A stretch of 20,857 bases of DNA from Haplomitrium mnioides (GCA_049999725.1 JBNGIS010020008.1:1-20857), one strand, 5' to 3'. Positions 9,581-17,999 are shown, counted from the first letter of the stretch. The notes: generated by a model not told the origin, from the letters alone. Translations and numbers: made by a program.

Positions 9581-9680
9581 AAAATCTGGTGACAGGGCTA
9601 AATGCCCTTAAAAAAAATCTGATGATTAGGCTATAGACCCTTTAAGCAAAATTTCTGGTAATAAGCCTTTAAAAAACAAG
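9581..9680 (+). repeat. Degenerate ~33-bp repeat, three copies
   Basis: Units start near 9581, 9614 and 9648 with AAAATCTGGTGACAGGGCTA, AAAATCTGATGATTAGGCTA and AAAATTTCTGGTAATAAGCC, each followed by a CCCTT or CCTTT and an A-rich tail. Confidence 0.6.
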
Positions 9681-9972
9681 TCTTGTCTCTACGCCATTGG
9701 TATTGAGCAAAACGGCTCTCAAAAGTTTCTTCAACATCTTCACATTTGGAGACACTGGCCCAAGGTTACATATAATTTTAATTTTTATAACAACCTTCGA
9801 ATACTCAGGATCAGCCATCAAGATCCCTGCTATGTTTTGTTAAAGGCTCTTCATTAATCTCATAGATTCATAGATTATTCCATATAGCTTTGTTTGTTGA
9901 ATGAGGTGCTTGCCTCCATCTTTCCTATATTGTGTTACACCAGCCATCAACGACCGGAGATTAAACCGTCTA
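9678..9972 (-). pseudogene. Unrecognised coding-like relic inside the second element
   Basis: One minus-strand frame runs from about 9972 to 9678, nearly 98 codons, with a single TAA at 9840-9842. It reads SLMAGVTQYRKDGGKH early, KLYGIIYESMRLMKSL before the stop, and ILMADPEYSKVVIKI and CNLGPVSPNVKMLKKLL after it. The mixed, non-repetitive composition and amphipathic helical look in AT-rich DNA suggest real former coding sequence. I do not recognise the family, and it does not resemble gag, integrase or RT. It could be a captured gene exon or an unknown part of the element. Confidence 0.45.
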
Positions 9973-10118
9973 CGCTAATGTAGTGTGAAAAAACGACTCC
10001 TCTAATTTTCCCGTATCATCTAAAAAAAGCATACAACTACAAAAATTTGGGGTTCCACGATGAGCAAGATTCGCACCCGTAGTTATGAGAACCTGGCAAG
10101 CAATTTCTGTTGAGGAAA

Positions 10119-10678
10119 TCACAAAGATATGATAAAGATAAAATCTTCAACCACATTATAGACCAATCTTTTGAAAAAACGAGCTTCCCGATCAGCTTGC
10201 GAGGATGTTACACATTGAACATCATCATGCAAGCTTTGTGTCCAATAGCTGAGGCTTGATGTATCGTACTTCTTCAACAATATCCTCATACCACATTCTG
10301 GCATTCACATCCTTCTCATCCTTCTTCGTCGCTGACGTGGGAGCCTTTTTTTTTTCAAATAACAACACGCTCCCAATCTTGCGTCAATGGCTTGATCCCG
10401 CTCATGCTTTTCTGAGCTTCCTCAGAAGCAAACTTTGACACTCATGCAAGATTTCCTGCCATACAAAATGAATTTTTGGCCTTTCTTTGAGCCTTCTTGG
10501 CTATTCTTACTGCTTCTTCTACTATGCAGATAGCGTTACTAGCTTGTAACACACGCGATCTGGCTTCCTCTGCTCGTCGTTGGTCATCTTTGTATTTTCT
10601 CATGCATACAATCGCCTCTTTCTTCAAAAATTTTACGGCCTCTAAATAGGCAAACGTTGTATTGATAGGTCTGTCCAA
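10119..10678 (-). pseudogene. Unrecognised coding-like relic, Lys/Arg/Glu-rich
   Basis: On the minus strand an ATG at 10678 opens 78 codons rich in Ala, Lys, Arg and Glu with likely coiled-coil character (KYKDDQRRAEEARSRVLQ; EEAVRIAKKAQRKAKNS), ending in TGA at 10442. The same frame continues past the stop as FASEEAQKSMSGIKPLTQDW to about 10365. A second frame at 10325-10228 reads DVNARMWYEDIVEEV and YIKPQLLDTKL, and 10304-10119 is open in a third. Frame switches every ~100 bp suggest one decayed gene with small indels. I do not recognise the protein. Orientation matches the PPR relic to its right and the fragment at 9678-9972. Confidence 0.4.
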
Positions 10679-10875
10679 GCCATGATCCTCTCCCTATTCT
10701 ACTCTCATGTTGGCCACCAGCATACCCACGCTGTGTGTCCTTTCTTGATTCCACTTTGATAAGGAATCGTAGAAGGATTAAAAGCTAACTAAGCAATGCA
10801 TTCAAGCAAAACCAATTTTCCTTCAATTCAATCAAGAGCTACCAAGAAAGCATATCAAAAGAGAAGCATCATTTT

Positions 10876-11142
10876 TTAGTCTCCTTCGATCTGTCTCTTC
10901 AACTCGACTTCGATTTTTCTCTTCAATTCTCTTTTTGCCTTCTTTGATTTGTCTTCAACAAGAAATTGTTGTCTTCCTTTTGGCGATATGCTCTGCTCAC
11001 ACCTAGGATTTTTTCTTTCACTTATGCATTGTGTGATCCCACCATTAAGAAGGAAAGAACATCGGCCATAGCTCTTCCACATTACCATCCCCATGATTCG
11101 GAGAAGTAGAAAGCGATTGCAGAAATTGAAAGGCCTTTCCAT
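10876..11142 (-). pseudogene. PPR protein E-motif-like remnant
   Basis: This 88-codon minus-strand frame contains RIMGMVMWKSYGRCSFLLN followed by KNPRC, then SPKGRQQFLVEDKS. In plant PPR editing factors the C-terminal E/E+ region reads CRxHGNVxxGKxxAexLLxLxP, then KxPGCSWIEVxGxxHxFLVxDxSHP, so order and several residues fit. It lies 3' of the PPR relic at 11165-11545, in the expected order. The last ~20 residues (RELKRKIEVELKRQIEG) are low complexity and probably not part of the original. Decay makes this assignment tentative. Confidence 0.5.
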
Positions 11143-11164
11143 TGTTCATCTCACGCGTAATTAC

Positions 11165-11545
11165 AAAGGATTCTTCTCTACATCAACTATTTGGCCGCAT
11201 TAGGCATACATACCCACAAGGGTACTCCCCACGAATACATCAAACTCGTAACCACTTCCAAAGATTTGTAAATGGACTTGCTTCCCTTCTTCCAGTGCCA
11301 TCAAATTTGCACATGCTTTAAAAACAAATACAAAAGATACAAAATCTGGCTTCACGCCTTCTATTTGCATTTGTCGGAAAAGATTTAATGCTTGTTGCGG
11401 CTTTTTCACAATTCACATAACCTGCAAGCATAGCCCCCCACGAGACGACATTATGGATAAGCATCTTTTGGAACACGCTTTCTGCATTAGTTGAGCTTCA
11501 CTACTTCTGCTTGCATACTGATACAATGTGAGTGCATTCTTTTCT
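11165..11545 (-). pseudogene. Pentatricopeptide repeat (PLS-type) gene fragment
   Basis: Pieces of consecutive PPR motifs are read in three frames on the minus strand. Near 11540-11478 one frame reads NALTLYQYASRSSEAQ; 11480-11410 reads VFQKMLIHNVVSWGAMLAGYV; 11409-11200 reads QALNLFRQMQIEGVKPD, then VFKACANLMALEEGKQVH, then DVFVGSTLVGMYA. These match the plant P, L and S motif pattern (VSWxAMxAGY, EGVKPDxxxF, KACAxLxALExGKQxH, NALVxMYAKCG). A TAA replaces the Lys after MYA, followed in frame by CGQIVD. Full-length PPR editing proteins have 10 or more motifs, so this is a fragment. PPR-E proteins bind organellar RNA and specify C-to-U editing. It starts only ~100 bp inside the 5' LTR of the second element, in the same orientation. 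Confidence 0.82.
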
Positions 11546-11641
11546 TGATCGAATTACTCTCTTCAAAAATAATCCATAGGAATGTAGGAAGCGAATGAAC
11601 CAGAAAACTTTTTTAAGAAAAATAATAGTAATAGAGGCCAC

Positions 11642-11653
11642 GTGTTGATAGCA
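11642..11653 (-). other. Degenerate primer binding site of the second element
   Basis: TGCTATCAACAC abuts the CA end of the 5' LTR on the minus strand. It matches the initiator tRNA-Met PBS TGGTATCAGAGC at 8 of 12 positions, including 7 of the first 8. Confidence 0.6.
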
Positions 11654-11862
11654 TGTTAGAAAAAAGAAGCAATTCAATCATTCCATTACATAATCACAAT
11701 CAAGGTATGTGCTTGTAAAAATCATCTCTCCTCTTCATCAGCTCCTCTTATCTCATATCTTATTGCTATCATATCTAATTGCCACAACAATATATGTTGT
11801 AATCATAGATTAGTTTAAGTATATCTAATGCTAATTCTACTTGTACTAACCATACTCTAACA
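11654..11862 (-). repeat. 5' LTR of the second element
   Basis: This 209-bp repeat has perfect 7-bp inverted ends (TGTTAGA / TCTAACA). It is the partner of 6950-7157, and the sequence between the two is unrelated. The small size is typical of short copia or non-autonomous elements. Confidence 0.85.
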
Positions 11863-11987
11863 CTTCAAAAGCTTCTGATTGAAGGCAAATTTGATGTAGT
11901 CTTTTGCAACACACTTTGCGTCTGGGTACGCGTTGACAAAATTAGACAAAAAGTGTGTAAATTGAAACAAAGCATAATAGTTGGAAT
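11863..11987 (-). pseudogene. Unrecognised broken gene, upstream exon part
   Basis: The minus strand reads an open frame (DSNYYALFQFTHFLSN, then AYPDAKCVAKDYIKFAF, then NQKLLK) from a splice-acceptor-like GTTTTAG at about 11988 to the LTR boundary. The frame passes directly into the one starting at 6949 when the second element and one target-duplication copy are skipped. Upstream of 11988 the frame enters 24-bp minisatellite DNA and is not treated as coding. Conserved-looking aromatic and Cys/Lys residues suggest a real former protein, but I do not recognise it. Other exons may lie outside or be lost. Confidence 0.55.
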
Positions 11988-12032
11988 CTAAAACCTTAAA
12001 TTGAAAAATAGAGCACCCAAACAAACACATTT

Positions 12033-12621
12033 GACTCACATGACTCACGAGTATATGTGTGCGTGGACTTCTCCAAAGAGTGCTACGGTTCAAGAGTCTA
12101 TGCGAGCATGGACTCCTCAGACCAAGAGCGCCAAGACTTGAGAGTCCATACAAGTATGGACTTCTCAAACCAAGAGCACTAAAGATTTGAGAGTCTATGC
12201 ACACATTGACTCATGAGTCTGTGCCCACATAGACTCTTGAGTCCATGCGTGCTTAGACTTGTGAGTCTAACCACACCTAGATTCAAGAGTCTATGCACAT
12301 ATGGACTCACTAGTCCATGTGAACAAGGTTTCATAAGTCTATGTCGGCATAGACTCGTGATTCAAAGCATGTATAAACTCTTAAGTCCATGCGCATATAG
12401 ACTCTTGAGTTCATGGACTCATGAGTCCATGCACGTATAGACTCTTGAGTTGATAGACTCACGAGTCCTTGCACTTAGACTCACACATCTAAGTGCTTTT
12501 TATCTGTGTACTCCATACGGACATGGAGTCTCAGAGGTATGCAAGTATGGACTCTTGAGTCCATACTTCTATTGACTCTCGAGTCTATGTCTGCATTGAC
12601 TTTCGAGTCCATGCGCACATG
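12033..12621 (+). repeat. 24-bp minisatellite with GACTCnnGAGTC core
   Basis: About 23 diverged units follow one another at a strict 24-bp step. Unit starts include 12111, 12135, 12159, 12208, 12232, 12256, 12280, 12304, 12328, 12352, 12376, 12400, 12550, 12574 and 12598. A typical unit is GACTCTTGAGTCCATGCG plus CATATA. Two units are cut to 16 bp (12400-12415, 12440-12455), and the array is disordered at 12478-12549. The half-palindrome GACTC/GAGTC recurs in almost every unit. Open frames here come from a period divisible by three. Confidence 0.95.
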
Positions 12622-13697
12622 CACGCCTCACAAAAAAAATACAGTCAAGATTTTTGACCTTTTGCATAGTTGTATGTTTCTTGCCAGTCTAATGTAAACA
12701 AGTCCTTTGGCTTCATTTCATTGAGGCAAAACTTCTTTGGTAATGCTTTGTATAAACTTATTTCATCTTTCAATTCTAAAAAAAATCTAGTATGAGCTTT
12801 TCACCCTCTCGAATCATAGAAATTTGGACCAAAATACCCATGCTGAAATTTTCACCTTCATATTAGAAAAGGTAAAAATGATGCTCAATGTCCCTTATAG
12901 TTCTGTAGCAAACTAACCATTTGTTGATTAGACGTAAGTAGCTTTACATTAGCATACTAATAGGGCTTTGGTTGTGTTGGTTTTGGAGCTATTGCTTGAT
13001 ATGTTATTTTTCCCACAATTAAAATAAACATAAATTTGACTTAAAAATAATAGAGTTTAGGTAATAAAAGTGGAAGGGAAAAAGGGAAAAATAAAGCCAA
13101 GTGATAAAAAAATACGGAAATGACCAGAAGAGAAAAAAACCCAATCTTGCAACTACACTCGCGACAATGGAAAGAAACTTTCTATTGTCGTTTCTTTTAT
13201 ACGTGAAATTCAAAAAACTAATTTTCCTGCTAAAAAATGATTCACATAGCTCTTGGCACATGGATCTGCACGATGGGAAAAAAAAGGTTTGTATATAAAG
13301 CAATGCTCATTTTTATCTTTCTAGTTTTTCTTTTTCTTTTCTTTCACAAAATTTGCATTGTTTTGCCGTTTTGTGAGTTTTTTTTTCCAAAAAAAACCCA
13401 TATTTTTTAGATACGTGCATGTATTAGAATTATTTACTTAAATCATTCATTGAATTTTCTGCTTTTTTATTTGCATTTTTATATGGTAGAAGTGTCAAGA
13501 GGCAAGAAGCGATTAGAATTTCAAGATTCTTGTTCTAAAAAAAGTGTTACTTTTGGACAACAATTTGAGAGACTTTGAAATCATCATTCTAATGAGAGAA
13601 ACGTTGGTGAACCAAGAGCATCAAGTATGATGGTTGGTATTTTGGGCAAAAACATGACACTTTTGAACAAGATACATGAACATATGAAGATCATAGG
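12622..13697. other. AT-rich spacer without identified gene
   Basis: I see only AT-rich DNA with homopolymer A and T runs (13100-13160, 13320-13400). A plus-strand frame from 13488 (MVEVSRGKKRLEFQDSC) runs 31 codons to a TGA and reads somewhat coding-like, but has no recognisable domain. Confidence 0.5.
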
Positions 13698-13787
13698 AGT
13701 GAACCTTATACGCGTATAGGATCAACGAGTGAACCCTATGCAAATATAAGATCTAAGACTCAACCTAATGCACACATATGATCTAGC
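13698..13787 (+). repeat. 30-bp tandem repeat, three copies
   Basis: Units 13698-13727, 13728-13757 and 13758-13787 start AGTGAACCTTATACG, AGTGAACCCTATGCA and ACTCAACCTAATGCA and share a TATARGATC-like right half. No copies are seen on either side. Confidence 0.85.
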
Positions 13788-14001
13788 TTGCCAGTTAAAC
13801 AATCAAAGTTAATTCCTTCTCAAGATTTTTAAATCACCAAAACCAATACGTTTGTAAAGTTGGACACTCGAAACAAACTTCATTTCAACATAACCAAAAC
13901 ATCTTCTTTGGGATTGAAGAACAATAAAGATCTCTTGAAAGCAACTAAATGGTGTTCAAGTCACAATGTCGCTTCCCTGTCCCGGGCCTTAACCTTTTCA
14001 G

Positions 14002-14027
14002 GTCCTGCTTTGAGTGCAAGGCAGGAC
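14002..14027. other. Hairpin at the left edge of the GC-rich island
   Basis: GTCCTGCTTT and AAGGCAGGAC pair at 9 of 10 positions around a 6-base loop. Outside it, GGCCTTAACC and GGTTTACGGGC can extend the stem imperfectly to about 13984-14038. Confidence 0.6.
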
Positions 14028-14960
14028 GGTTTACGGGCTTTCAGGTTCTTTTTTGAGATGGCGCCTTACCAGTTACCACTTTCATGCTCTAAGGATACTT
14101 CCTTTCCTTTCCAGCCTTTAACACACCACTCACTCTCTTCTGTTGGCACTCAAGTCAGACATTCATGCAATTCTCCAAGTCCACATTCATACCCCTAGTT
14201 GATCTATGTGTGATTCTTCCGCTTTATTCATAGGACCCAATGACTCAGGCCCTGCCACCTTATTTGTGCTTGGGCAGAATAGGTGCTAGTGACCTGCACA
14301 ACTGAACACTACCAGAAGTCTGGACTCCCCCTCTGAGGGTATTCACAGCACTGGTCCAGATATTCCTAACTATCCTAGAATGCACTAAGTTTAATCTATG
14401 CAACAGGATCAGAACAAAGAGCATTTACCCCCAGGACACCAGACTTGTGTCAAGGGATTGAACTCCCCCTTCAAGGCTGTTCCTAAGGTCTGCTCAACTA
14501 TCATGATGGCTTCTAAGCTAATACAACTCTAGAACACAATGCAGAATGTAAATCTAATCTACACATATATGAACAAACAATTTACAATATGTGCAAGAGA
14601 AAACAGAGTCCTTGAAGGCCTTCTGGATTTCCACCAACTGATACTTCCCTTATAAGTCCTTGCTGCCTTACAACCTGCAGCCAACAACCACCCACACACC
14701 CTCCTCTCCAGATAGTTTTTTAACTTCCCTCGCAAGAAGCCCTGTTTTTACTTCCTCAAGCTAGGAAGAGAGTTTCTTTGACTTCCACCTCTGGAAGACA
14801 GCTTTACTAGCTGCAGGTAGCCCACTCCACCTCCTAGCCTCGACGGGTCATCCCGCGCAGTGCGCAGGCACTAGCACAGCCCCCCCTTCTTAGCTCTACT
14901 TGAAGAAACACACCAGAGTGTACTCCGAACACTCTTGGTTGATACTCACATACAAGGAAT

Positions 14961-15540
14961 GGCAGAGACAACCCCAGGCTCCTCACTTAGCGGCCTCTCC
15001 CGAAGTCATAACCGGTTAGAATCCCTTTAAACTATCATATCAGTAACCCTCCACTCTGGTCCACCGGCAAGGATGAGTTCTTTGGATTGCCCGAGTATCC
15101 AAAGCTCCTCACTCTACAATCCTCGATGCCCCTCCAGTCCACATCCGAATCCCCCTGGCCTCCTGGAGCTAGTACCCCTGCTTCACGTAGTTCTTCACTA
15201 AATTCCCACTCCAGCCGCCCCTCGTTGCGATTTCCTTGTCTTCAGATTATGATGCTCCTACACAGAATGCAGAGACAACCCCAAGTCCTCCCATGGTGGC
15301 CTCTCCCGAAGTCTTAGCTAGCCAAAATCCCTTCGAGACCCCGTATCAGTAACCCTCTGCTCTGGTCCACCGGCAAGGATGAGTTCCTTGGATTACCTGA
15401 GCATCCAGAGCTCCTCACTCTGCAATCCTCGGCGCCCTTCCAGTCCACATCCGAATCCCCCTGGCCCCCTTGAGCTAGTACCTCTACTTCACATAGTCTT
15501 CTCAGTGAATTCTTAGTCCAGCCACCCTCGTTGCGATTCC
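14961..15540 (+). repeat. Tandem duplication, ~307-bp period
   Basis: Unit A (14961-15235) and unit B (15268-15540) share CAGTAACCCTC, GGTCCACCGGCAAGGATGAG, CAGTCCACATCCGAATCCCC and GAGCTAGTACC in the same order, and both end near GTTGCGAT. Conservation is strong through the middle and weaker at the left edge. No protein is encoded consistently in both units. Confidence 0.93.
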
Positions 15541-15831
15541 CCTTCACGTGCAGTTGCCTCGCGCTCTGAGATTGCCCGTGCATCAACCTGAACATAATCG
15601 AATGGCATCAAAGTATACCCCCATTGCGCGCTGCCCCCGCGAGCCCCGATCCGATGAATAGTCGTTATAGCCATTGAGCTCAAAGTGGGAGAATGCAACG
15701 TGTGGCTCCCTCGTCAGTTAATCCAGTTATAGCGAGAAGGGAAATCAAGTTGTGTGTCCCTTCAGTTGATCGAGAAAGACAAGTACAACGATAATTTTAC
15801 AAGGAGCTTTGAGGAATCTTGCGAGAAGAGA
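15541..15831. other. GC-rich spacer
   Basis: No gene or repeat is recognised between the 307-bp duplication and the palindrome. Open frames on both strands overlap each other and have no domain. Confidence 0.5.
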
Positions 15832-15851
15832 TTCTGCAGATATCTGCAGAA
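15832..15851. other. Perfect 20-bp palindrome
   Basis: TTCTGCAGATATCTGCAGAA is its own reverse complement. It has two PstI sites (CTGCAG) around a central EcoRV site (GATATC). It is unlikely by chance within 20 kb, though its role is unknown. Confidence 0.95.
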
Positions 15852-15897
15852 CCAAGGCCGAAGAGGCTCTTTGGAACCAAGTTCTGAAGTGCCCTAC

Positions 15898-16430
15898 GGA
15901 ACCCCATCTACAGAATCTCTACATATTCCCCCATAGATCCCTCTTTGTCCTCTTCGCGCCACGTTGTCCGCTGCATCGTCGTCCGACATCGCCCCGCAAG
16001 GGGGTAGGCTGACCGTCCTTCCGCAGTTGACTCGCACGTTGCCCGAGGTCCGATGAACTCCTCTCCTTGCGCCGCATGTCCCGTGAGTCGCTTTGGGGTC
16101 CTTGGAGTCGCCACGTCCTCCAAAGAGCGCCGTCCGACCTCGCCTTGCAAAGGGGTAGGTGGACCGTCGGCTGACTTTTTTCTGAGGTTGACCCACGGAA
16201 CCCCCTGCATGCTTCCCAAGGCGCCACATCATCCGAAGGGCGCCGTCCGACGCCGCCCCGCAAAGGGGTAGGCGGACCGTCGCGCGGACCCTTCTTCCGA
16301 AGTTGACCTTTGGAAACCCTACCAAGATCCCCAATGTACCACATTTTCAAAGCCCTCCCTCGGACTCCCTGCGCTCGCCACGTCATCCGAAGAGCTGTTG
16401 CGGACTTACCCCGCTCGCCAAATAAGAACT
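15898..16430 (+). repeat. Degenerate tandem array, 113-151-bp steps, 3-4 copies
   Basis: The anchor GTCCGACNTCGCCCCGCAAG followed by GGGTAGGNNGACCGTC and GTTGAC occurs at 15981, 16132 and 16245, with a weak fourth copy near 16400. Each anchor is preceded by a CGCCACRTCATCCGAAG-like block. On the minus strand the copies produce recurring TPLRGGVGRR-like peptides in different frames, a by-product of the repeat. Confidence 0.85.
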
Positions 16431-16580
16431 GTGCTGATGTTGTCGTTTCGACGTATCTTCAAAGTAAGAACCATGCGCGCGCCCGAGGCTATCTTCGCTA
16501 ACCTTTCCAAAAGCTCGATATAAGAACTACAAGGCCCTTTTGAACCGTTCGCCTCTTTCAAACTTTTGGATGCCAGATCG

Positions 16581-17068
16581 GCGTTGAATCACCCTTTTCG
16601 CGCTGCTAGCTCTTCCGTCGATCGCACCGGCGTTAGCTTCATTTTCCGATCGCCCTCATCTCGCTCACCGATTCGCCGATAGATCGTCCTTTCGCCGTAC
16701 CCCTCCTTTCCCCCCCACCGGATAGGCGCCATATCGCCATTCTGGCTCATCCTTCTTCCCGTTGGACGGTTTGCGATGGATTGCCGTTTCACTATTGATG
16801 CACATCATTTGAACTGGATTGCCGACAAGTCGCATTTTTGCCTTCACTCACTCTTTTTCGGCCCGTTAGGTGATTTGTCCCCCTTTCGGCTCTCCGCTGT
16901 GTTTGCTCTTGACGGATCCGCGCTAAGTCGCCCCTTCGGCTTCCCTGCTCCTCTTCCACTCGGATCTGCGATGTATCGTCCTTCCGACACTCTCCTGTTC
17001 TCCTTCGGCCAAGCCCGCGATAAGTTGTTGTTTTGGGCCCTCCTCCTTGCTCCCCAGTTGGATTCCTC
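16581..17068 (+). repeat. ~48-bp GC-rich minisatellite, ten copies
   Basis: Units begin at 16581, 16630, 16675, 16726, 16773, 16821, 16869, 16920, 16968 and 17017, with steps of 45-52 bp. Each starts GCGATNNRTCGYCCTTTCGGC or a close variant (for example GCGCTAAGTCGCCCCTTCGGC trimmed, GCGATGTATCGTCCTTCC) and then has a pyrimidine-rich right half. Copies are strongly diverged, so the array is old. Confidence 0.85.
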
Positions 17069-17078
17069 GCGGATCCCT

Positions 17079-17125
17079 CTTAACCGGGGTCCCCACATCA
17101 TAAGACGGATCGGAACCCGGTTAAG
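17079..17125. other. Inverted repeat / hairpin after the 48-bp array
   Basis: CTTAACCGGGGTCC (17079-17092) and GGAACCCGGTTAAG (17112-17125) are complementary at 13 of 14 positions with a 19-base loop. Confidence 0.85.
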
Positions 17126-17999
17126 TGGACTCCCCACGTAGGGAGGCGTTTGTCCACAAAATCTTGGGCCTTCAGGTGCCACCATGTCATTCGTGGAACC
17201 CCGTAAAGTGCTCCGGAGATGCCATGTTTTCGTGTTATCTCACGTGGCCTTCCGAGCTCTCCACCTTTCCGCTAGGATTTGCGAGCTCGAATGGGAGGGT
17301 TTGATCGGCCCTTGTAGGGCCCGCTCCTACTTGCGGGATCGAGGCGTCCCTCTTCTCTGGCCTTGCTTGCCCTCGTGACGATCTCACCTTCTCACTTCCC
17401 TCTTTGATCCTTGCTTCCCGATTTGTGGCCGCTGTAGGACCCCCGCGATCTGACTTCCTTCGAAGTGCCATCGGATTTCGTTGTTGCGGATCCGTTCTTC
17501 TTCCTCTTGCGATCGCTTCGCCATAGGTGGATGCTCTCTTCCTTCTTCTTAGGCTCCGATCCCCGCATCTTCCTGAGGCCCACGGATTCTTGCTAGCCTG
17601 CTTTGAATTTTGAAAGGTGGCCCCTCCTCTGGCTGGCGATCCTGGTCCCCTCCTCATCTCCTCCGCCATGATCATGTTTCCCTCCCAGGACTCATGCGCC
17701 CTACTCTTAGTCGTTGTTTGAGGGTAATCCATGGCTCTTGAGAGGTCCTCACACTTGCCAAGGATTATTGTGTCGCTGATGCTTCTGATTTTGTGAATTC
17801 TGCTTGAATGCTCCAAAGCACCAGCTGACACACAATCATCAATTCATTGTGAGGGTGCCTTCATCAACAATGGATGAAGAAGATGAAGTCTGAGATCCAA
17901 ATATGTTTGTTGACTAAGAGCACAGAATGAGATGACTGCTTCAATTTTGATTCTTATACACTATCACCATTAGCAACACTCAATTGATAAGTGAATTCT
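17126..17999. other. GC-rich to AT-rich transition, no gene identified
   Basis: GC-rich sequence continues to about 17830 without a repeat unit I can define. A 198-codon minus-strand frame (17831-17235) begins plausibly but becomes an Arg/Ser/Gly-rich sequence with no domain, so it is not called as a gene. Confidence 0.5.

Larger units (their letters stand above)
6950..11862 (-). mobile_element. Second copia-type LTR element, decayed, inserted in a gene
   Basis: Two same-orientation repeats bound it, 6950-7157 and 11654-11862, each with TGTTAGA / TCTARCA ends. Flanking 5-mers CTTTA (6945-6949) and CTTCA (11863-11867) look like a target-site duplication that has since diverged at one base. 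A PBS-like site adjoins the right LTR and a purine tract adjoins the left one, so the element runs on the minus strand. Removing it with one 5-mer restores a continuous frame in the flanking gene, which independently supports both ends. Inside are RT/RNase H scraps near the 3' LTR. Gene-like relics lie in the 5' half; I found no gag, protease or integrase there. The ~8% LTR difference indicates an old insertion. Confidence 0.8.
13965..17830. other. GC-rich non-coding repeat island
   Basis: Base composition changes from AT-rich flanks to GC-rich sequence, highest at about 15550-17800. The island contains a tandem duplication, two minisatellite-like arrays, hairpins and a palindrome, and no recognisable protein domain. 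Long minus-strand open frames (for example 17831-17235) show only Arg/Gly/Ser/Pro-rich sequence and are best explained by few stop codons at high GC. It may be one or more non-coding LTR elements, since 14290-14500 contains paired GGACTCCCCCTCTGAGGG / GAACTCCCCCTTCAAGG words that read as purine tracts on the minus strand, but I found no LTR pair. Confidence 0.6.

Noticed and set aside
10045-10110. Minus-strand GGGTGCGAATCTTG as a tRNA B box
   Set aside because: No matching A box or cloverleaf could be drawn around it.
12213-12440. Plus-strand frame with an 8-residue rhythm as a repeat protein
   Set aside because: It arises from the 24-bp minisatellite; both strands and several frames are equally open.
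13860-14198. 112-codon plus-strand frame as a gene
   Set aside because: It spans the AT-to-GC transition and the hairpin, has no domain, and has abruptly changing composition.
15894-16386. Overlapping minus-strand frames with recurring TPLRGGVGRR-like peptides as a repeat protein
   Set aside because: The peptides recur in different frames, because the DNA itself is a degenerate tandem array.
17235-17831. 198-codon minus-strand open frame as a gene
   Set aside because: It lies in GC-rich repeat DNA with few stops, is Arg/Ser/Gly-rich with no domain, and overlaps open frames on the other strand.
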